DNA from: Cyprinodon diabolis
Lineage: Eukaryota > Chordata > Actinopteri > Cyprinodontiformes > Cyprinodontidae
Assembly (NCBI GenBank): GCA_030533445.1
Contig: CM060068.1
Span: 19,435,510-19,499,509, forward strand
Length of the DNA: 64,000 nt
Reading direction: 5' to 3'
The notes beneath the pieces are model-generated. The model saw nothing but the letters and a program-made list of their open reading frames with translations, did not search any database and had not been told where the DNA came from. Shown one piece after another: positions 1 to 13,300 of the stretch. The first letter of the stretch is position 1; each line of letters begins with the position of its first letter. The translations under genes were made by a program, and so were the position numbers.

Positions 1-500
1 CTATGTGTTAGAATCTCGGTCTCATTTAATGTGTTCACAGTCTGTAACCATTCCTTTGTGGTGGGGGGAACGGATTGGCCCCACTTCCTGGTTATTACCT
101 TTTTGGCAGCCACCAACAGAATTTTAAACAAATAACAGTCATTATTAAGAACAAAGTTGTCCAAAAGGCCTAGATATAGAGCCAAACTGGTGTTAGGTAC
201 TGTGTAACCTAATATTGTTCCAATCTTTCTGTGTATTTCGTTCCAGAACTGATTTTAGAACAGAGCCAGAAAATGTGTGAATGGTTGACATTAGATGCTC
301 CACAATTTCTCCAACACGATTGAACAGTAGATTTAAATTTACTGATATTTTTAGGTGCTATAAAAAATCTGATTGTATTTTTCCAACAGTGTTCTCTCCA
401 GATTCTTGAGGAGGATGTCAAAATAGGGGTCCTCCAGATATTCAACCAATCATCTTCCTTTATCTGAATTCCTAATTCCTTTTCCCAATTTGTTTAATAT
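1..500 (-). pseudogene. L1-like (teleost L1 clade) LINE ORF2 C-terminal remnant, antisense
   Basis: Read on the minus strand, about 445-209 gives an open frame that resembles the extreme C-terminus of a teleost L1-type ORF2. It has a 'WREHCWKNTIRFFIAPK' stretch followed by a Cys/His cluster 'CWRNCGASNVNHSHIFW'; this CWR.CG...H.HIFW pattern is what I know from the post-RT zinc-knuckle end of fish L1 proteins. Conceptual coding continues upstream towards 500 on the minus strand ('KELGIQIKEDDWLNIW'), so the copy keeps tail-ward coding sequence. It runs off the window start, and no complete ORF2, endonuclease or poly(A) end can be seen. It is a dead 5'-truncated copy upstream of kcnj3. The family is recognised by eye, not by search. 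Confidence 0.7.
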
Positions 501-1867
501 CTAGAATGTTAGAACCTCTATTTCCCAACATATATTTATAGATTTAAGACACTGTTCTATATATATATTTTTCCCCTTATAGGTCTTCATCAACATTTTG
601 ACAATTCCATTTTACTTTTGGTCTACTCTGTGTTTCATCTCTTTGTTATACAAGTCCCTTAATTGTATCTAAAATGATGTTGAGTTCCAAGAGCAAAATT
701 GAATGTTCTTTTTAAAGAGTTTATTATTTCTATCCACAGTTGCTGCTTTTCTCTAACATTAAAACACCTTAACATAGACATTCAGAAATTATTAAAAAGT
801 TAAAGATGTGTGAACAGTTTGGAGAGCTAGGTAAAAAGCACAGATCTCTCTTAGAGATTAGTCATGTTGTTTCTGTTTTTTTAACACAGACAAAAAAAAA
901 TGAGTTCATTCCACAGCTCTGCTTAACTGGGATTCTTAATACTTGCTAGAAAAAAAGCAAAATGGAAAAAAAAGCTGTTAAATGAGGCAATCCCTCTCTC
1001 TCCTGTCCTCCAAACTGTGTCTCCCCACCACTAGGCAACAGTGAGCGCATCACTTGATATGCAAAAGTGCACAGGAGCCGAGCAAAGAAACCGGAGCTAA
1101 AGAAAGGGACATAAGCAGCCAAAAAAACATCATCTGTTGGATTTTTTTTATACAAGCAGAGCAACTAACAACCACTCGATGCCTCCATAAGAAGGAATGG
1201 AACAACCGTGGCCATAAACGCACCAAAATGACAACAACGGGACGGTGATTCTCTTCCTCTCGTCAAGCTGAATATTTATAATTTGTTTTTTTATTTATTA
1301 TTACCATATACTCGGAGTTTGTCTCATGTGCGCGCGGAGCATAAAGACACGGACTAGGAAATTATCTTCAAAGCAATCGCCAGTGCGCGCAGGGAGGTTT
1401 CATTTAATTGAATCTGATAATTAGGCAGAGGCGTTTACATTTTCTACAGAGCGGATTTAAGTTTCAGATGAAAACTTACTATGTAAGTGCGACTCCCGAA
1501 CTATCAGGTTAAAGCCTCAGCCTCCAAAGGGTGAGAGATGAGTGATCCACGACGCAGCGACCGATGAAGCTGTAAAACCTGGACTGCGACTGGCGCGTTT
1601 GGATACCTCACCCTCAAGAGCCCATTGAATCCTGTTTATTTGTATTTATTTATTTTTGATGGCTGATATTAAGATTTCATGACTATAAAGAGTAGAGTGT
1701 GGGGACAGAGGACATAGAAGTCTAATAACAAAGGAGGTAAAGATATCTCACTTTCGTAAAGAGGGGATATTGCGCACGGCTGCAGCAACTACCAGACTTT
1801 TTTTTATTGTATTTTTTTTTTTTTAAGAACATTGAATCCTTTGGTATTTCTTTTTTGTCAGCGTAGT
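501..1867 (+). promoter_or_regulatory. kcnj3: kcnj3 upstream region and probable 5'UTR
   Basis: Bases 501-1000 are AT-rich with no recognisable element. From about 1000 the sequence becomes less AT-rich, with scattered CpG-containing stretches at 1328-1345, 1380-1400, 1540-1600 and 1770-1785, as expected near a vertebrate neuronal promoter. The region between about 1300 and the ATG at 1868 is probably 5'UTR plus core promoter. It is interrupted by a T-rich run at 1798-1824. No transcription start site, TATA box or upstream splice junction could be fixed by eye. Confidence 0.4.
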
Positions 1868-2545
1868 ATGTCTGCACTTCGAAAGAAATTTGGGGACGAT
1901 TATCAGGTAGTGACCACCTCCTCCAGCGGGTCCGGATTCAATCAGCCTCCCCCGGAGAAAAAGAGGAAGAGGCAGCGCTTCGTGGACAAGAACGGACGAT
2001 GCAACGTCCAGCATGGGAACCTGGGCGGTGAGACCAGCAGGTACCTCTCGGACTTGTTCACCACGCTAGTAGACTTGAAATGGCGCTGGAACCTGTTCAT
2101 CTTCATCCTCACCTACACGGTGGCTTGGCTCTTCATGGCCTCCATGTGGTGGCTCATCGCCTACATCAGAGGAGACCTTAATAAAGCGCACAACGACAAG
2201 TACACTCCGTGCGTGGCCAACGTGTACAACTTTCCCTCTGCTTTCCTGTTCTTCATAGAGACCGAGGCTACCATAGGGTACGGCTACAGATACATTACAG
2301 ACAAATGTCCCGAGGGGATCATACTGTTTCTCTTCCAGTCCATCCTCGGATCGATCGTCGACGCGTTCCTGATCGGCTGCATGTTTATCAAGATGTCTCA
2401 ACCCAAGAAGAGGGCCGAGACGCTGATGTTCAGCGAGCATGCGGCGATCTCCATGCGTGACGGGAAACTCACTCTGATGTTCAGGGTGGGAAACTTGCGT
2501 AACAGCCATATGGTCTCTGCACAGATCCGCTGCAAATTGCTGAAA
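1868..2545 (+). CDS. kcnj3: kcnj3 (GIRK1/Kir3.1) coding exon 1
   Basis: This exon encodes residues 1-226 of the G-protein-gated inward rectifier subunit GIRK1. The plasma-membrane protein pairs with other Kir3 subunits, conducts K+, and is opened by G-beta-gamma and PIP2 downstream of Gi/o receptors. The start ATG at 1868 is chosen because it gives the family N-terminus [15 protein letters not shown]; an in-frame upstream TTG at 1832 has no family counterpart. In order: basic cytoplasmic segment (31-38), helix M1 (about 73-98), pore helix and filter T-I-G-Y-G (135-139), helix M2 (about 150-176), then the basic PKKRAE segment (179-184). Phe129 just before IETE is the pore-helix Phe diagnostic of GIRK1 (other Kir3 subunits have Ser). 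Asp165 is the M2 acidic residue. The exon ends in phase 0 after LLK at a consensus GTAAGT donor (2546). Identity to mammalian GIRK1 is near-complete from residue 38 on. Confidence 0.97.
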
Positions 2546-3358
2546 GTAAGTGCGATACTTTGGAAGGAGCAGCACTTATGTTTTTTTCCCCTCCAGTCTC
2601 CCATTTGACATTTTTTTAAACAAATAAAAACTGACACAAAACGACTGATACATTAACCCTTTATAGGGCAAGTTACCATTTCTGATCAATTGCATACTCC
2701 TTACAAATGGAGTACCCTCCGTCCCTCAGTGAGGTCTAGAAGCACAATATCTACATCCAGCCATTCAGCAAACATCCTGCTACATGGCTGTACATCTTAT
2801 TTTGGCATTTGACCAATTAGATGAACACTGGAAGGATATATTACCTACCTCAAATTGAGTTGAAAGAAGGTAAAAAGTTAAAAGGTCAAGGAAAAAAAGG
2901 TAAAAAGCTAATTGAAAAGTTAAAAACTTAATAAGCCTAGTTAACAATAATATTTAGGTTTATAAACTAAAAAATGTAAGAGCCAGTTTCAGCATTAATG
3001 CCTCCAAGGTTATGTTGTACCAAAAAAAAAAAAAAGTGTGTTTTTGTTTTTCATGAATTTCTTACAGAAGCACTTATTTTTCTTATTATATTTGGGCAAA
3101 TTGGTGCTCTTGTTATGTGCCATTAAAATGTTGCAAAGGTAATAAGGTCTTGTCCTGGATTCCAATAACACTAAGGATTTCACTGAGTGCCCTGTAAAGG
3201 GTTAAGAAAAAACCTATTAGTGTCTATAATAATGAAAACGATTGAAGAAGTGAAAACTATTAACTTTCACTAATATTTCACTAACTGAGTTAAAGTCAAG
3301 CTTTTTTAATCCATTTACAGTATCCTAATTTCAATGACTATGACTAATATGTATGAAA

Positions 3359-3603
<245 letters not shown>

Positions 3604-3623
3604 AGAATATTATGTTAAACCAA

Positions 3624-3786
3624 CACTGAAAAAAATAATACAGCTGATTTTGGCATTTAGTTAATCATATTTAGTTACTGTAACACAATTGTTCAATGTC
3701 CTACCCTGCTCAGATGAAACAATTGTGTTAAATAACTAGATATGATTAAGTAAATGCCAAAAACGGTTGCATTACTTTTTTCAGTG
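3624..3786. mobile_element. 163-bp fold-back MITE with about 70-bp terminal inverted repeats
   Basis: The left end reads CACTGAAAAAAATAATACAG and the right end is its near reverse complement, ending ...ATTACTTTTTTCAGTG. The inverted similarity continues inward through TTTGGCATTTA, TTAATCATAT and ACACAATTGTT, so almost the whole element folds on itself. There is no coding capacity. AA flanks both ends, so the target-site duplication is ambiguous. The termini resemble CACTG-ended teleost MITEs; superfamily not assigned. Confidence 0.75.
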
Positions 3787-6339
3787 AATGAAAAATATTC
3801 TGTAGCCTATATATAAGGACTTTTCTATACCTTCCTCTGAAAAATCCATCTTCCCCTGGAGCTATTATATCTTTTTCTGCCACAAAAAACTTCCAATTAG
3901 TTACTTACAACATCCCGTGAGCTTTATCTTTAGCAAATATTTTGCAAAATATTTTTATATTTAGCAATAATCCATCTTGGGTTTATTATTAGGATGTCAG
4001 TGACTGATGATGTCCAATTAGAAGTGTTCCTGGTAGTTGTGCAGTGCTTTTAACTAAATTTAAGCTATAATGATACAAATTGATAGATAAATAAATGCTT
4101 GATATTTTTTCCAGGGGTGTTACTGAATGTGCGAGATCTACTTTTTAAAAGTGAATTACTAAAATGATAAAGTTTTTGATGGTAATCAAATTTATTGTGC
4201 AAAATTCCTAGAGGAAATTCTGAAAATGACAAAATTGCAAAACATAAAAAAAAAAGTAAAGCCAGTATTATAACCATTCGTTACGCACAGAAATGTATCT
4301 GAGATATAAGTTTGACATTTATGCAAATAGATGAATGAAAGCTTGACATTCAGATTATGAGAACATTTTTTAGAACATTTTATGAGACCATAAAAACAGG
4401 ATTTTAAAGACATATTTATTATGTCATGGCTTATCAGGGAAGAGTGCTTACATTTAGTGACACCCTTTGTAAGGGAGTTAAGCCACAAGTAGTTATTTCC
4501 GAAGAAGCTGGATTTCTAATAAAGGTTTTCTGAAAACAAAGGGTGGAGAAAAAATTTGTCCAAGCAACTGGGATAACCAGAGCCTTGATCATCAAATAAT
4601 TTGAGGGAAAGTCTTTAATGTATGGACTGTAGAGGAATGGCTATAAAAATGTCAATTAAATTTGTTCATTTCTATTATTTCTATGAATATATATTTACAT
4701 ATTTCTTATAACATATTGATGTCCCTAAGTCTGAACTTAGAGTGACACTGACCTCTACACTTACTGGTAGTTTGGGTTTAATTTTCAACAAGGCTTGCCA
4801 CCTAGCTGTTCTGTTATTAGTACCAATGCATATTATTAGAATATGATATGCCGGTTATGATCTGACTCCGACCTCCTATGAAGCATTGTTAGCAGGACGA
4901 TGACAGACACCACATCCAACAATGCAGATCGGCGAAAGACTTATAAAAGCCCCTCTGCAGCACTTCAATGCCAGTAAAGTAGTTTGAAATCAAATAGTTG
5001 GAAGGAAACCAGGCATATGAAAAGCTTGAGCAAATATTCAGCACATCATGAAATACCTGATGGGATTTAAACTTAACTCATTTAAAAAGCCCACATAAAA
5101 TGGCTCTGCAGTTCAAATTTCATGGGGCAGGTAGTTTCAGAGTCCAGGGGTTTACAACACAAACATCTGATATACTTCATTTCTCTTGGTGCATCTGAGG
5201 CTGCAGTAAGAGCATCTAGATCATTCCAGGGCCCTTCTTGTGAGAAATGGCTTAATACTCTTATACAAAATGAGAATCACACTTTTCAAACTTTTAAGAC
5301 AAAATAAAAGCAATGAGGGTGAACAAAAAGTTATTCCTTAGCTGTGCTCCAGATTTCTAGTGCATTTTGGCAATGGCACATCAACTGTATGCACCCTGGG
5401 TTCAGTTTATAAGCAGTATAAGAAAATGTTCCAAGAAACTGCATGGTACTAATGAAAATAAAGTTGGCATCTTACTCACTGCATCTGCTCTACTGCTAGA
5501 TTGTGGTTCTATTTTTTGTATTCTATAGAATCTTTGCAGTTTGAAATAAAAAATAGAGATTTTACATCAACAATGGTTATTATGTGATGACTTTCTATTA
5601 CTAAATGAGCCTTGAATATAAGATATTCTACTTTACCGACCAACTGTTACAGAAATTTAATTCAGTAATATAGCCTGACAATTAAAAAAATCTGTACATT
5701 TGTATAAAATATTAAATTATGACCAATTTTTTTAACCTGATCGCCAATTAAATTTAAGTAGATTACCATTATTATTTCCATAAAATATGCAATCAATCTT
5801 CTTTTTTATTTCTAAACAACATGTAAATTAGTTTAGAAACGATACAGACCTGCCAAGCAGTTGACGTCTGAGTAGTAGAGCGAGAGTGATATAAATCAGG
5901 CTAACAGCCTAGTCATCAATGCCAAGGCCAAACTATTCTTCTTGGCTAAATAAAGACCTTCCTTTATAAAATATACATTGCACAAATGCAAAGTAGATGT
6001 AGTGTTTAGAGGGTACAAAAACTGAGATTCGGACAGTTGAACCTCATGTATTTAAAAAATGTGTGTTTAGTTGTTATTTTTAGGATATGTGTATATCTAA
6101 TTATTGCTTATATTGATGAACATTCTTAGAAATAATTGCTTCTTTTAAGAGGTAATCAGTTAATTTCTTGCTTCTTGTAGATTACTCTCTGGGCATCTTT
6201 ATGTTGTGTAACTGACCTTTATATCTGTCACTGCTTTTATGATGTAGGTGGTTTGTGTTTGTTGATACCTGCCCCCAATATGTTAACCATTCCTTCTTTG
6301 AGTTAAACATCTATTTCTGCTTTCTTCATGGCCCATTAG

Positions 6340-6556
6340 TCTCGTCAGACTCCTGAAGGTGAGTTTCTTCCACTGGATCAGCTGGAGCTGGATGTGGGTT
6401 TCAGCACCGGGGCCGACCAGCTCTTCCTCGTCTCGCCGCTCACAATCTGCCATGTGATTGACACCAAAAGCCCCTTTTACGACCTCTCGCAAAGGTCCAT
6501 ACAAACGGAGCAGTTTGAAATTGTGGTGATACTAGAAGGCATCGTGGAGACCACGG
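6340..6556 (+). CDS. kcnj3: kcnj3 (GIRK1/Kir3.1) coding exon 2
   Basis: This exon continues the frame of exon 1 from residue 227: it opens with [14 protein letters not shown] and closes with ILEGIVETT plus the first base of the next codon (a Gly in the family). It is 217 bp, preceded by AG at 6338-6339 and followed by a GTAAGC donor at 6557, giving a phase-1 exit. It encodes part of the cytoplasmic immunoglobulin-like beta domain that binds G-beta-gamma and lines the cytoplasmic pore. Differences from the mammalian protein are minor (for example DTKSP and QRSIQTEQ). Reading through the donor would add KQHVRL and stop at 6579. The last coding exon (roughly the final 200 residues in mammals) is not in the window, so this is a partial gene. 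Confidence 0.96.
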
Positions 6557-7508
6557 GTAAGCAACATGTTCGGCTTTAGGCACTTTTGAAAAAAAAAAAA
6601 AAGGAGCCTGTTTTACTATATGCTTTGGCTTCAGGCTGTGTTTGCAAAGAATGGGTATTCTTTTTCATGATGGGAATGTGAAGTGGGTCTGCAACAAATC
6701 TGATTGGTTGTATTGAGCAATTTCATGGATGCTAACTGCTCATGTTCAGCTGGGCTACTTATTGAGCTGCTGATTGTATTTGATTGATTTTCATTTCTGA
6801 GTGAAACACAGGACAAATAGCAGCTAATAAAAAAAGGGGTTGATATTTATTAATCATGATTGATGAATTAGTACTTCAGCTTAATAGGGGAAAAAATGCC
6901 CCTAACAGTGATAGTTTAAGGTTTCTAAAATGTATTTTTCTCATCAGAAAAGTGGTATAAAATCCATTCTTTGTCCCTGTGCCTAAGCACTGCTGGCTGC
7001 TGTTCACAGAGGGTAAAATCATGTGCTTTCCAGGGTCCCTCCGGAGTTACAGAATTTCATTTCCACAAGACTAGCGATGCCGCGAGTAAAACTCCTCAAT
7101 ACGGTCTTTTTGAAATTCAATCATTTATTCGACACAGTTGATAATAAAGTGGTGCACGCAGAGCTCCTTTAGCGTTGCAACAATTGTAATGGACCAGTTC
7201 AGGGGAAATGCAGCATATTGAGACGCGCGAGGATGGTAATTAGCGAAGCAGTCAGTTCCTAGATATCCATGACGGGCATGTGTTACAGTTTTATTAAACT
7301 TTCATTGCAGCTGAGTATTATCTGACACACAGTTTGGCCCTGCAGCTTAGGCCATGCAGCATTTATGCTGTATCAGTCTGCTGGGAGCAGACATGATAGA
7401 GAAAGTAGGTGTATGTTATTAAATGATGTAAATGTACTGCACAGTGTAGAACAGTCAGTGTCGAGTGTTTGGTCCATCAAAATATTCTCACCGCAGCATT
7501 GATTCAGA

Positions 7509-7530
7509 TTATATATATATATATATATAT
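7509..7530. repeat. (AT)n microsatellite
   Basis: Eleven AT units. The surrounding 6557-9213 stretch is otherwise AT-rich intron without recognisable genes or repeats; a GC-richer patch at 7060-7400 is discussed as a candidate conserved element. Confidence 0.9.
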
Positions 7531-9213
7531 TTTATAACATCAACATTTCAAGTTTGCAAATCTCAAAGAGTGCCCCTTTATTTTATATATTAATAATAAT
7601 ATTATTAGAAACTAATATAGTGGAGCATATTAGATTTTAAAAAGTTTAGAATGGTTTAAAAACTATATCTTATATTTCTATCGTACCAAAGAAATACTAA
7701 CATTTTTACTATGTTTTCTATAGTATTAAATTATTATTTATTAAAGTATTAAGATACATAAAAAAAATTATATTATATTTTTGTAGGATTTTACTTGTAC
7801 CATACTTAGAGGAACATTGTAGGTTTTTTAACCAAGTATACATATGTATTATGTTTATTTTCTTCAATTTATTCATTGTTGGTTTAATTGGAGTTAAAAT
7901 TAGGTTACATTCAAAAAGTAATTTTTGAAAATTTGATTAGGTGAAAATACATCTCTTATTTAAAGTGACAGTGGATTTTGTTAAATGTTTATGTAATATT
8001 TTGCTTGAGAATGTCAGAAGGACTATAATTGTTGAATTTATTGGATAACTACTTTAAATTAAATTATTTATGGGCCTGAAATAGCAAGGGCTGAGGTTTG
8101 TAACCTTTTTAAATGACCCTTACACAATATTTTCAGGAGTGTGAATCAAGTGTGATTAGTGCACAGTTTAGGGCTTTATTGTCACAGAGACGTGCTCCCT
8201 CATGTCATGTCTCCCAGAAACATCTGGACTCCAGAGCAGCTGCAGTCATGTGAAATGCGGATGTAGAAACAATCTATAGTTAAAAATTGATGTACAGTGA
8301 AAGTCTGAATCTTTCTCTGCTCTCATTTCTGGCCAATGTAACTGTTTCCATGGTAACCTCTCCTTGAGAATTCAGGATCGCAGTGCTGCACTAAACTTAG
8401 ATATATTCTTTTTGTTTCTATGGTATAGGAATCATTACATATTTTCAGTAATGAATAAGACAAATATGCAACCCTGAGTAAGAAATAGGATTGCTGCCTG
8501 TTATTTAGGTAGATCTTCTCTGATTTATGAGAAGCACTCAGACAGTGGCAGCGCTGTGGCTTTAAAATCTCACTAAAACAGGTGATACAGCAGAGAAAGA
8601 ATGAGATAAAGCATTTATGCCTTCTGTCTACAAGAAAAGAAGCTGCACAGCTACCACTTTCACTTGTTGACAAAACAAGTGACAGTGCTCTCCTCTTTGG
8701 GAAGAGTCTCACAATTTTAAAATATTATTTTCATTCAAGTTCTCCTTTCACACAGAAATACAGCATAATTGCCATACCCTGTGCATTGTATAAAAAGGCA
8801 GAAGAGAACATAATCTCATCTCACCTCATGGTCACCTATTGTATGCTACATTTTCCAAATGACAGCTAGGAAACTGCAGCAGCATTTGCAGCTTTGTCAT
8901 ATAGATGAAAGTGAAAGATAACACACTCACTGTGAATTCATTGAGGTATAATATGGGTAACTTATCTTTTTTAGCTTGGGCTGAAACAATTAACGGTTGT
9001 CCTGGTAATTTTACTAATGTAAAAATTAGATAACCTCTACAACTGCATTTGGCATTAAAAACTGTATTGTTTAGTGCTAGTTAAATGTGGCATGGAGGTG
9101 CATGTAAAGCATGTAATACAACGACTAAAAAAGGAAAAGGAAATGGTGAATGTAGCTAAGGGCTCAAGAAAGGAATTAATGAATGTATTCATTTTTCTCA
9201 TGTAACCTCTAGA

Positions 9214-9900
9214 GCAGGGGTAACCAATTAAAAAACAGCTGGGTCCTAATAAAGAAAATCATCAACCAGTAAAGGTCCGGAGACATTTTTAATTATAATC
9301 CGTTACTTTAAGCGGAATTTAACACTGAAATAAAATGAGGTGTTTATGCATTCATGTTATACATTACATTTTTTAATAAAAAAAAAAAATGTATAGAACA
9401 TTTTTCCATTTTAAAATCTAAAGTGTTTTTTGAAGTAGAGAACAACAATCTTTCAGTTTAGTATATAGATAATTTCCTGATCCACACATTTTTTTTTAAA
9501 ACACCTGAACTGACCTTTTTTTTTCTGGCTTAATGAGAGCAGTGGGCTTTAGGCTGCCCTGCAAGGCTTTTAAACCTGGGCTTGAATGGAGACAAAGCCA
9601 TTCTCAAGCACATATCAAGGTGCTCATTTTGAGCCTGGATCCATATTTATTCCTACTTATGTTCATGGTGGAGAATCCCGCTTCACAGCAGCAGGTTGAG
9701 CCAACCACCCTCAAAATGTTCAGGTTCCGCTCTGGTCTGGCCATGTCAAGATCGGCTATTGCAATCGCACCAAACAGAAAAAAGAAGGGCGAGAAGATCC
9801 GGTTTGTCAAATTAAAATATAGTAACAACAGATTGGTAACTGCAAATTAGAGCATAATTCTGCTATATTTCAAAAAACGCAGCAGGGCGGAGCAGTGATG
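9214..9900 (-). pseudogene. hAT transposase C-terminal remnant (hATC domain) and element end
   Basis: On the minus strand, about 9735-9605 encodes VGSTCCCEAGFSTMNI..NKYGSRL, the signature of the hAT C-terminal dimerisation domain (GST..CE..FS.MN..K...RSRL). After one frame change near 9605, the minus strand continues as LRMALSPFKPRFKSLAGQ...CSH and a stop at about 9530, which is the usual tail of vertebrate hAT transposases. About 320 bp further along the minus strand the sequence reaches CAGGGGTAACCAA (seen on + at 9216), a typical hAT terminus, with AGGTCCGGAGAC just inside it. The N-terminal and catalytic parts are missing and no 8-bp duplication was located. A dead 3' fragment. Confidence 0.7.
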
Positions 9901-9961
9901 GAGGATGTCAGATTTCGGGATAACAGGAGAAGCGGAGCAAGTGACGTTTAGACCCCGTCAT

Positions 9962-10350
9962 CAATTCAATTCATTTCAATTCAGTTTATTTATATAGCGC
10001 CAGATTCACAACAAATGTCATATCAAGGCACTTTACAGTTCAACCAAATCATACAGTCAAATTGATTCAAAGTTTTCTATCTAAGGAAAACCAGTTGATT
10101 GCATTGATTAATTGACTCAAATACAATCCCTCACACTAAGCATGCTTGTAACGACAGTGGAGAGGAAAAACTCCCTTTTAACAGGAAGAAACCTCCAGCA
10201 GAACCAGGCTCAGTGTGAACGGCCATCTGCCGAGGCCAACTGGGGTTCAAGGAGACAGAAGTAGAGACACAAAAAGTAGCTGCAAAAAGCGGTCCCGTTC
10301 AGGAAACACACAGCCAGGCAGACGAATTTCCGAGCCAGCTCCCATGCCAA
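9962..10350 (-). repeat. LINE-type 3' tail (teleost interspersed repeat), antisense
   Basis: On the minus strand this ends in GGCGCTATATAAATAAACTGAATTGAA, preceded by CTCTCCACTGTCGTTACAAGCATGC and by GTTCTGCTGGAGGTTTCTTCCTG. That order is a very common fish repeat that I associate with the 3' end of CR1/L2/Rex-group LINEs. A second copy in the opposite orientation lies at 50010-50305. The upstream limit on the minus strand (about 10350) is uncertain. The ORF over 10215-10541 falls in this repeat and is not a gene. Confidence 0.65.
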
Positions 10351-13300
10351 TAATCATCAGACAATATGTGGTAATTTATAAATGTTCTAAATCAGGTTGG
10401 GTACGGATTAGCCAGGAGATGGGTCTGGATCTGGACCGTGGTAAGCTAATCCATGACCTTTGCTCTAGAGGTCTAGCAGTTACAGTAATGCATACCCGAT
10501 GCATTGTTAACTTTTGGTTAGTTGCTATGGGCCACTATTAACCACTAAACAGGCTTAAATCGGGGGTAACCAGATATTTATTTACATTTTTAATTATTGA
10601 ATAGAAAATCTAGCAATAACAATACTGGGTGCACAAGAAGCACAGTAATTAGATATTATTTATAATTCTGTTTTTTAGTAAATATTTTCAACAATTAAAA
10701 TGTGTTCTGCAACATTTCACTTTGCGTTGACCTCAGTTTTTTTGTTTTGTTCTCCTGCTTAATGGAAATTCATATACATATTTTCTATATTAAGAAATGG
10801 TCCGATACTTTTAACCATTAAAGACGAACAAATTTTCATACACTGTTTAAAAAAAAGATTGAGTTATTTTAATAAAACTGGTATTTTGACAATTTGGGAA
10901 TTATGATGAAAGGAGTCCTTACCATCATTCTTATATGTTGCTCCCTCCAAAGATTTTCAATTTTTTTTTTTTTTTTTTTTTTACTTTGGTCATGCCACCC
11001 CGGAACCTTCATATGACTCAGGGTCAAGAATCATAGTTGTATAATTAATAAGTTATTTTAATCCTAAATCTGCCAGGGGTGCGATTAGTTTTAGGCTAAA
11101 AGGAGGCTTGTGATAGTATTAATTTTTCTCATGTTCATGCATCAGAAGGTCTCAGGTGTCCACCACCTTGCTGACACATTTTTTTAAAAATCTTATGATG
11201 ACACCTAATATTCGCTTTTGTCATCCTCTCAGATCTGCTGCTGCTAATTGTTTTTCAAAATATGAGCCAACAGCTTAGTTTTATTGTTTATTTATCACTT
11301 TCATGTTGTTTACTTGTTGAGTCGTATTTTTTCAGCCTATTGATTCCCCATGCATGTGTAGATACAGTAATGCATATTCCCGTTTTATATACATTTAACC
11401 TTTGTTATTTCTATAACTTGAAATCCTTGAGTTCATTTAACTTTGCTATGAAATCAGTGACTCATTCCAGAAATTATCATATTGGTAAGTAAGCTAATCA
11501 GTATTGATGTAGAGGAGTTTCTGTGTGCGTAATGTTCAGGCGGTATCCTTTATGTGTGCAAACCTAACAACATTAACATCCTCTTCCTTTCCTTGTTCCC
11601 TCGTGGCTTAGTTTTCAGAGTAATACTATTAGTATTACAGGACTCTGGCATGCAGTATTTTATATTACCTCTGAGTCTTATCAACAAAGTTAGCATCTGA
11701 CACCATTAGTATAAATAATTGCAGTGGTAGCAAAACACTACAAAGCTCTTCTCGAGAAGGGCTTTTTGGTTTATTAATCATAGGCTTGCCTGATTTTATA
11801 TGTGTAGTTCAGCATATTGCCAATAATAATACCATCCTCAAGTGCTGAAATAAAGAGGTTTAAACATTAAAAACAGAGACTTAATGACCATTCTATTTCT
11901 GACAAATGCAAATTCATAAAGATAATGAAAATTGACAAGCTAAACGTTGATCGTTTTTGACAAAACCTTGACAAGTGAGTTTTCGTCAACGAGACGAGAC
12001 AAGACTGAATAAAAATTTTAGCGGGTGGTCGGTTAGACGTTTAAAAGGCATCATTGTGCCGGATTCTGCTAAGCAGTATCAGCCGTACTGCTGCGTCTTG
12101 TTTGGTCTTGCCGCCCACCAGGCGTGCAGCGGTGTTCTCTGCATGACCACAGATGGATCATGGCAGCAATTGCAGGGGTGAAAATAACCTGAAACGGTTC
12201 GGTAGTGCATGCTCAACTCTGTTCTTCCACATGTGCTTGTGCAGAAATGTGTCTTTGTTCGCGTGGCTGTGCTTGTGCTCCACAGTGATGGTTCGCTCTC
12301 AGCAGTATGGCACTTCCTGCACTTGCTACTTAATAAACTATATGTGCTGATCATTCTCTGACATGCATGACAAATCCCTATCCCTATATATCAATATTTT
12401 ATTTCATCCAGCTCACAAAAGCTGATGCAAAACCTTCTTTCATTTCTACCAAAAGGAATCCCTTAATTATATCCAAAGCAAATATTTTACTGCATACTGT
12501 TTATTTTTGGATAAAGACTCAGGTGAAAGGTACATAGAGCTTTTAATATTTCTCTCTCATAGTTCTCGTTTCTGTCTATTTAAATATGAGGTAAATGTTT
12601 CCTTGTATTTTCATTAAACATTTTCTCTGTTTCCTTTGAATATTTCAACATTTTAGTTAGCACATTCATTCACTTTAGGTCTGGATTTGCATGGCGTTAT
12701 AAGACAATTATGTAGGTTCTTTCTGTATTTTGTTTTATATCAAAACCATGTTAATTTAAAGCTGCATTGAACCTCTGAGCAGCTGTGACCAAGGGGCAAA
12801 CTGAAAGAATAAAGCCAAAATTGCCAAAGTAGAAAGAAGATTGTTTTTGTTCTTTGCTTTTTTGGAGCAACAAAGATCATATTGATCTGTGTGTAATGCA
12901 TAATTCATATTAGATCAGGAATGATTGCTTTAGGATGGAAATCATATACATCTAAAACCATTCCTTATTGTGCATTTTATTACTGTAGCTTGTCTGTTTG
13001 CTATAATAACCAATATGATTTATTGAACTAGCTCTGCTATCTTCACACCTTTTGTAACACACTTTTGTATAAAGTAGGGTATTAATTCATTAAAAAAAGA
13101 TTATTTAAATTCTACAAATCAAATTTTTATGCCCAACAGCAATCTAGCTGTCAGTCTGGTAAATAATCTGGTTATTTGAAATTGTTGAGGTAAACTTTTT
13201 TTGACTAAAATTACACTGAAACCTTTTTAAGTTGTAGTCAACTAAAACAAACTAAAACTATCACATATAGTAATGACTAAAATGCAACCAAAATTAATAA

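Noticed and set aside
1832..1867. Upstream extension of the kcnj3 reading frame
   Set aside because: The frame starts at TTG, not ATG, and the family N-terminus begins at the ATG at 1868.
2066..2575. 169-codon antisense ORF opposite kcnj3 exon 1
   Set aside because: Shadow of the strongly biased sense coding sequence; no domain seen.
2546..2608. Read-through of exon 1 into intron 1 as a truncated channel isoform
   Set aside because: A consensus GTAAGT donor and the matching exon 2 frame explain the locus; nothing supports retention.
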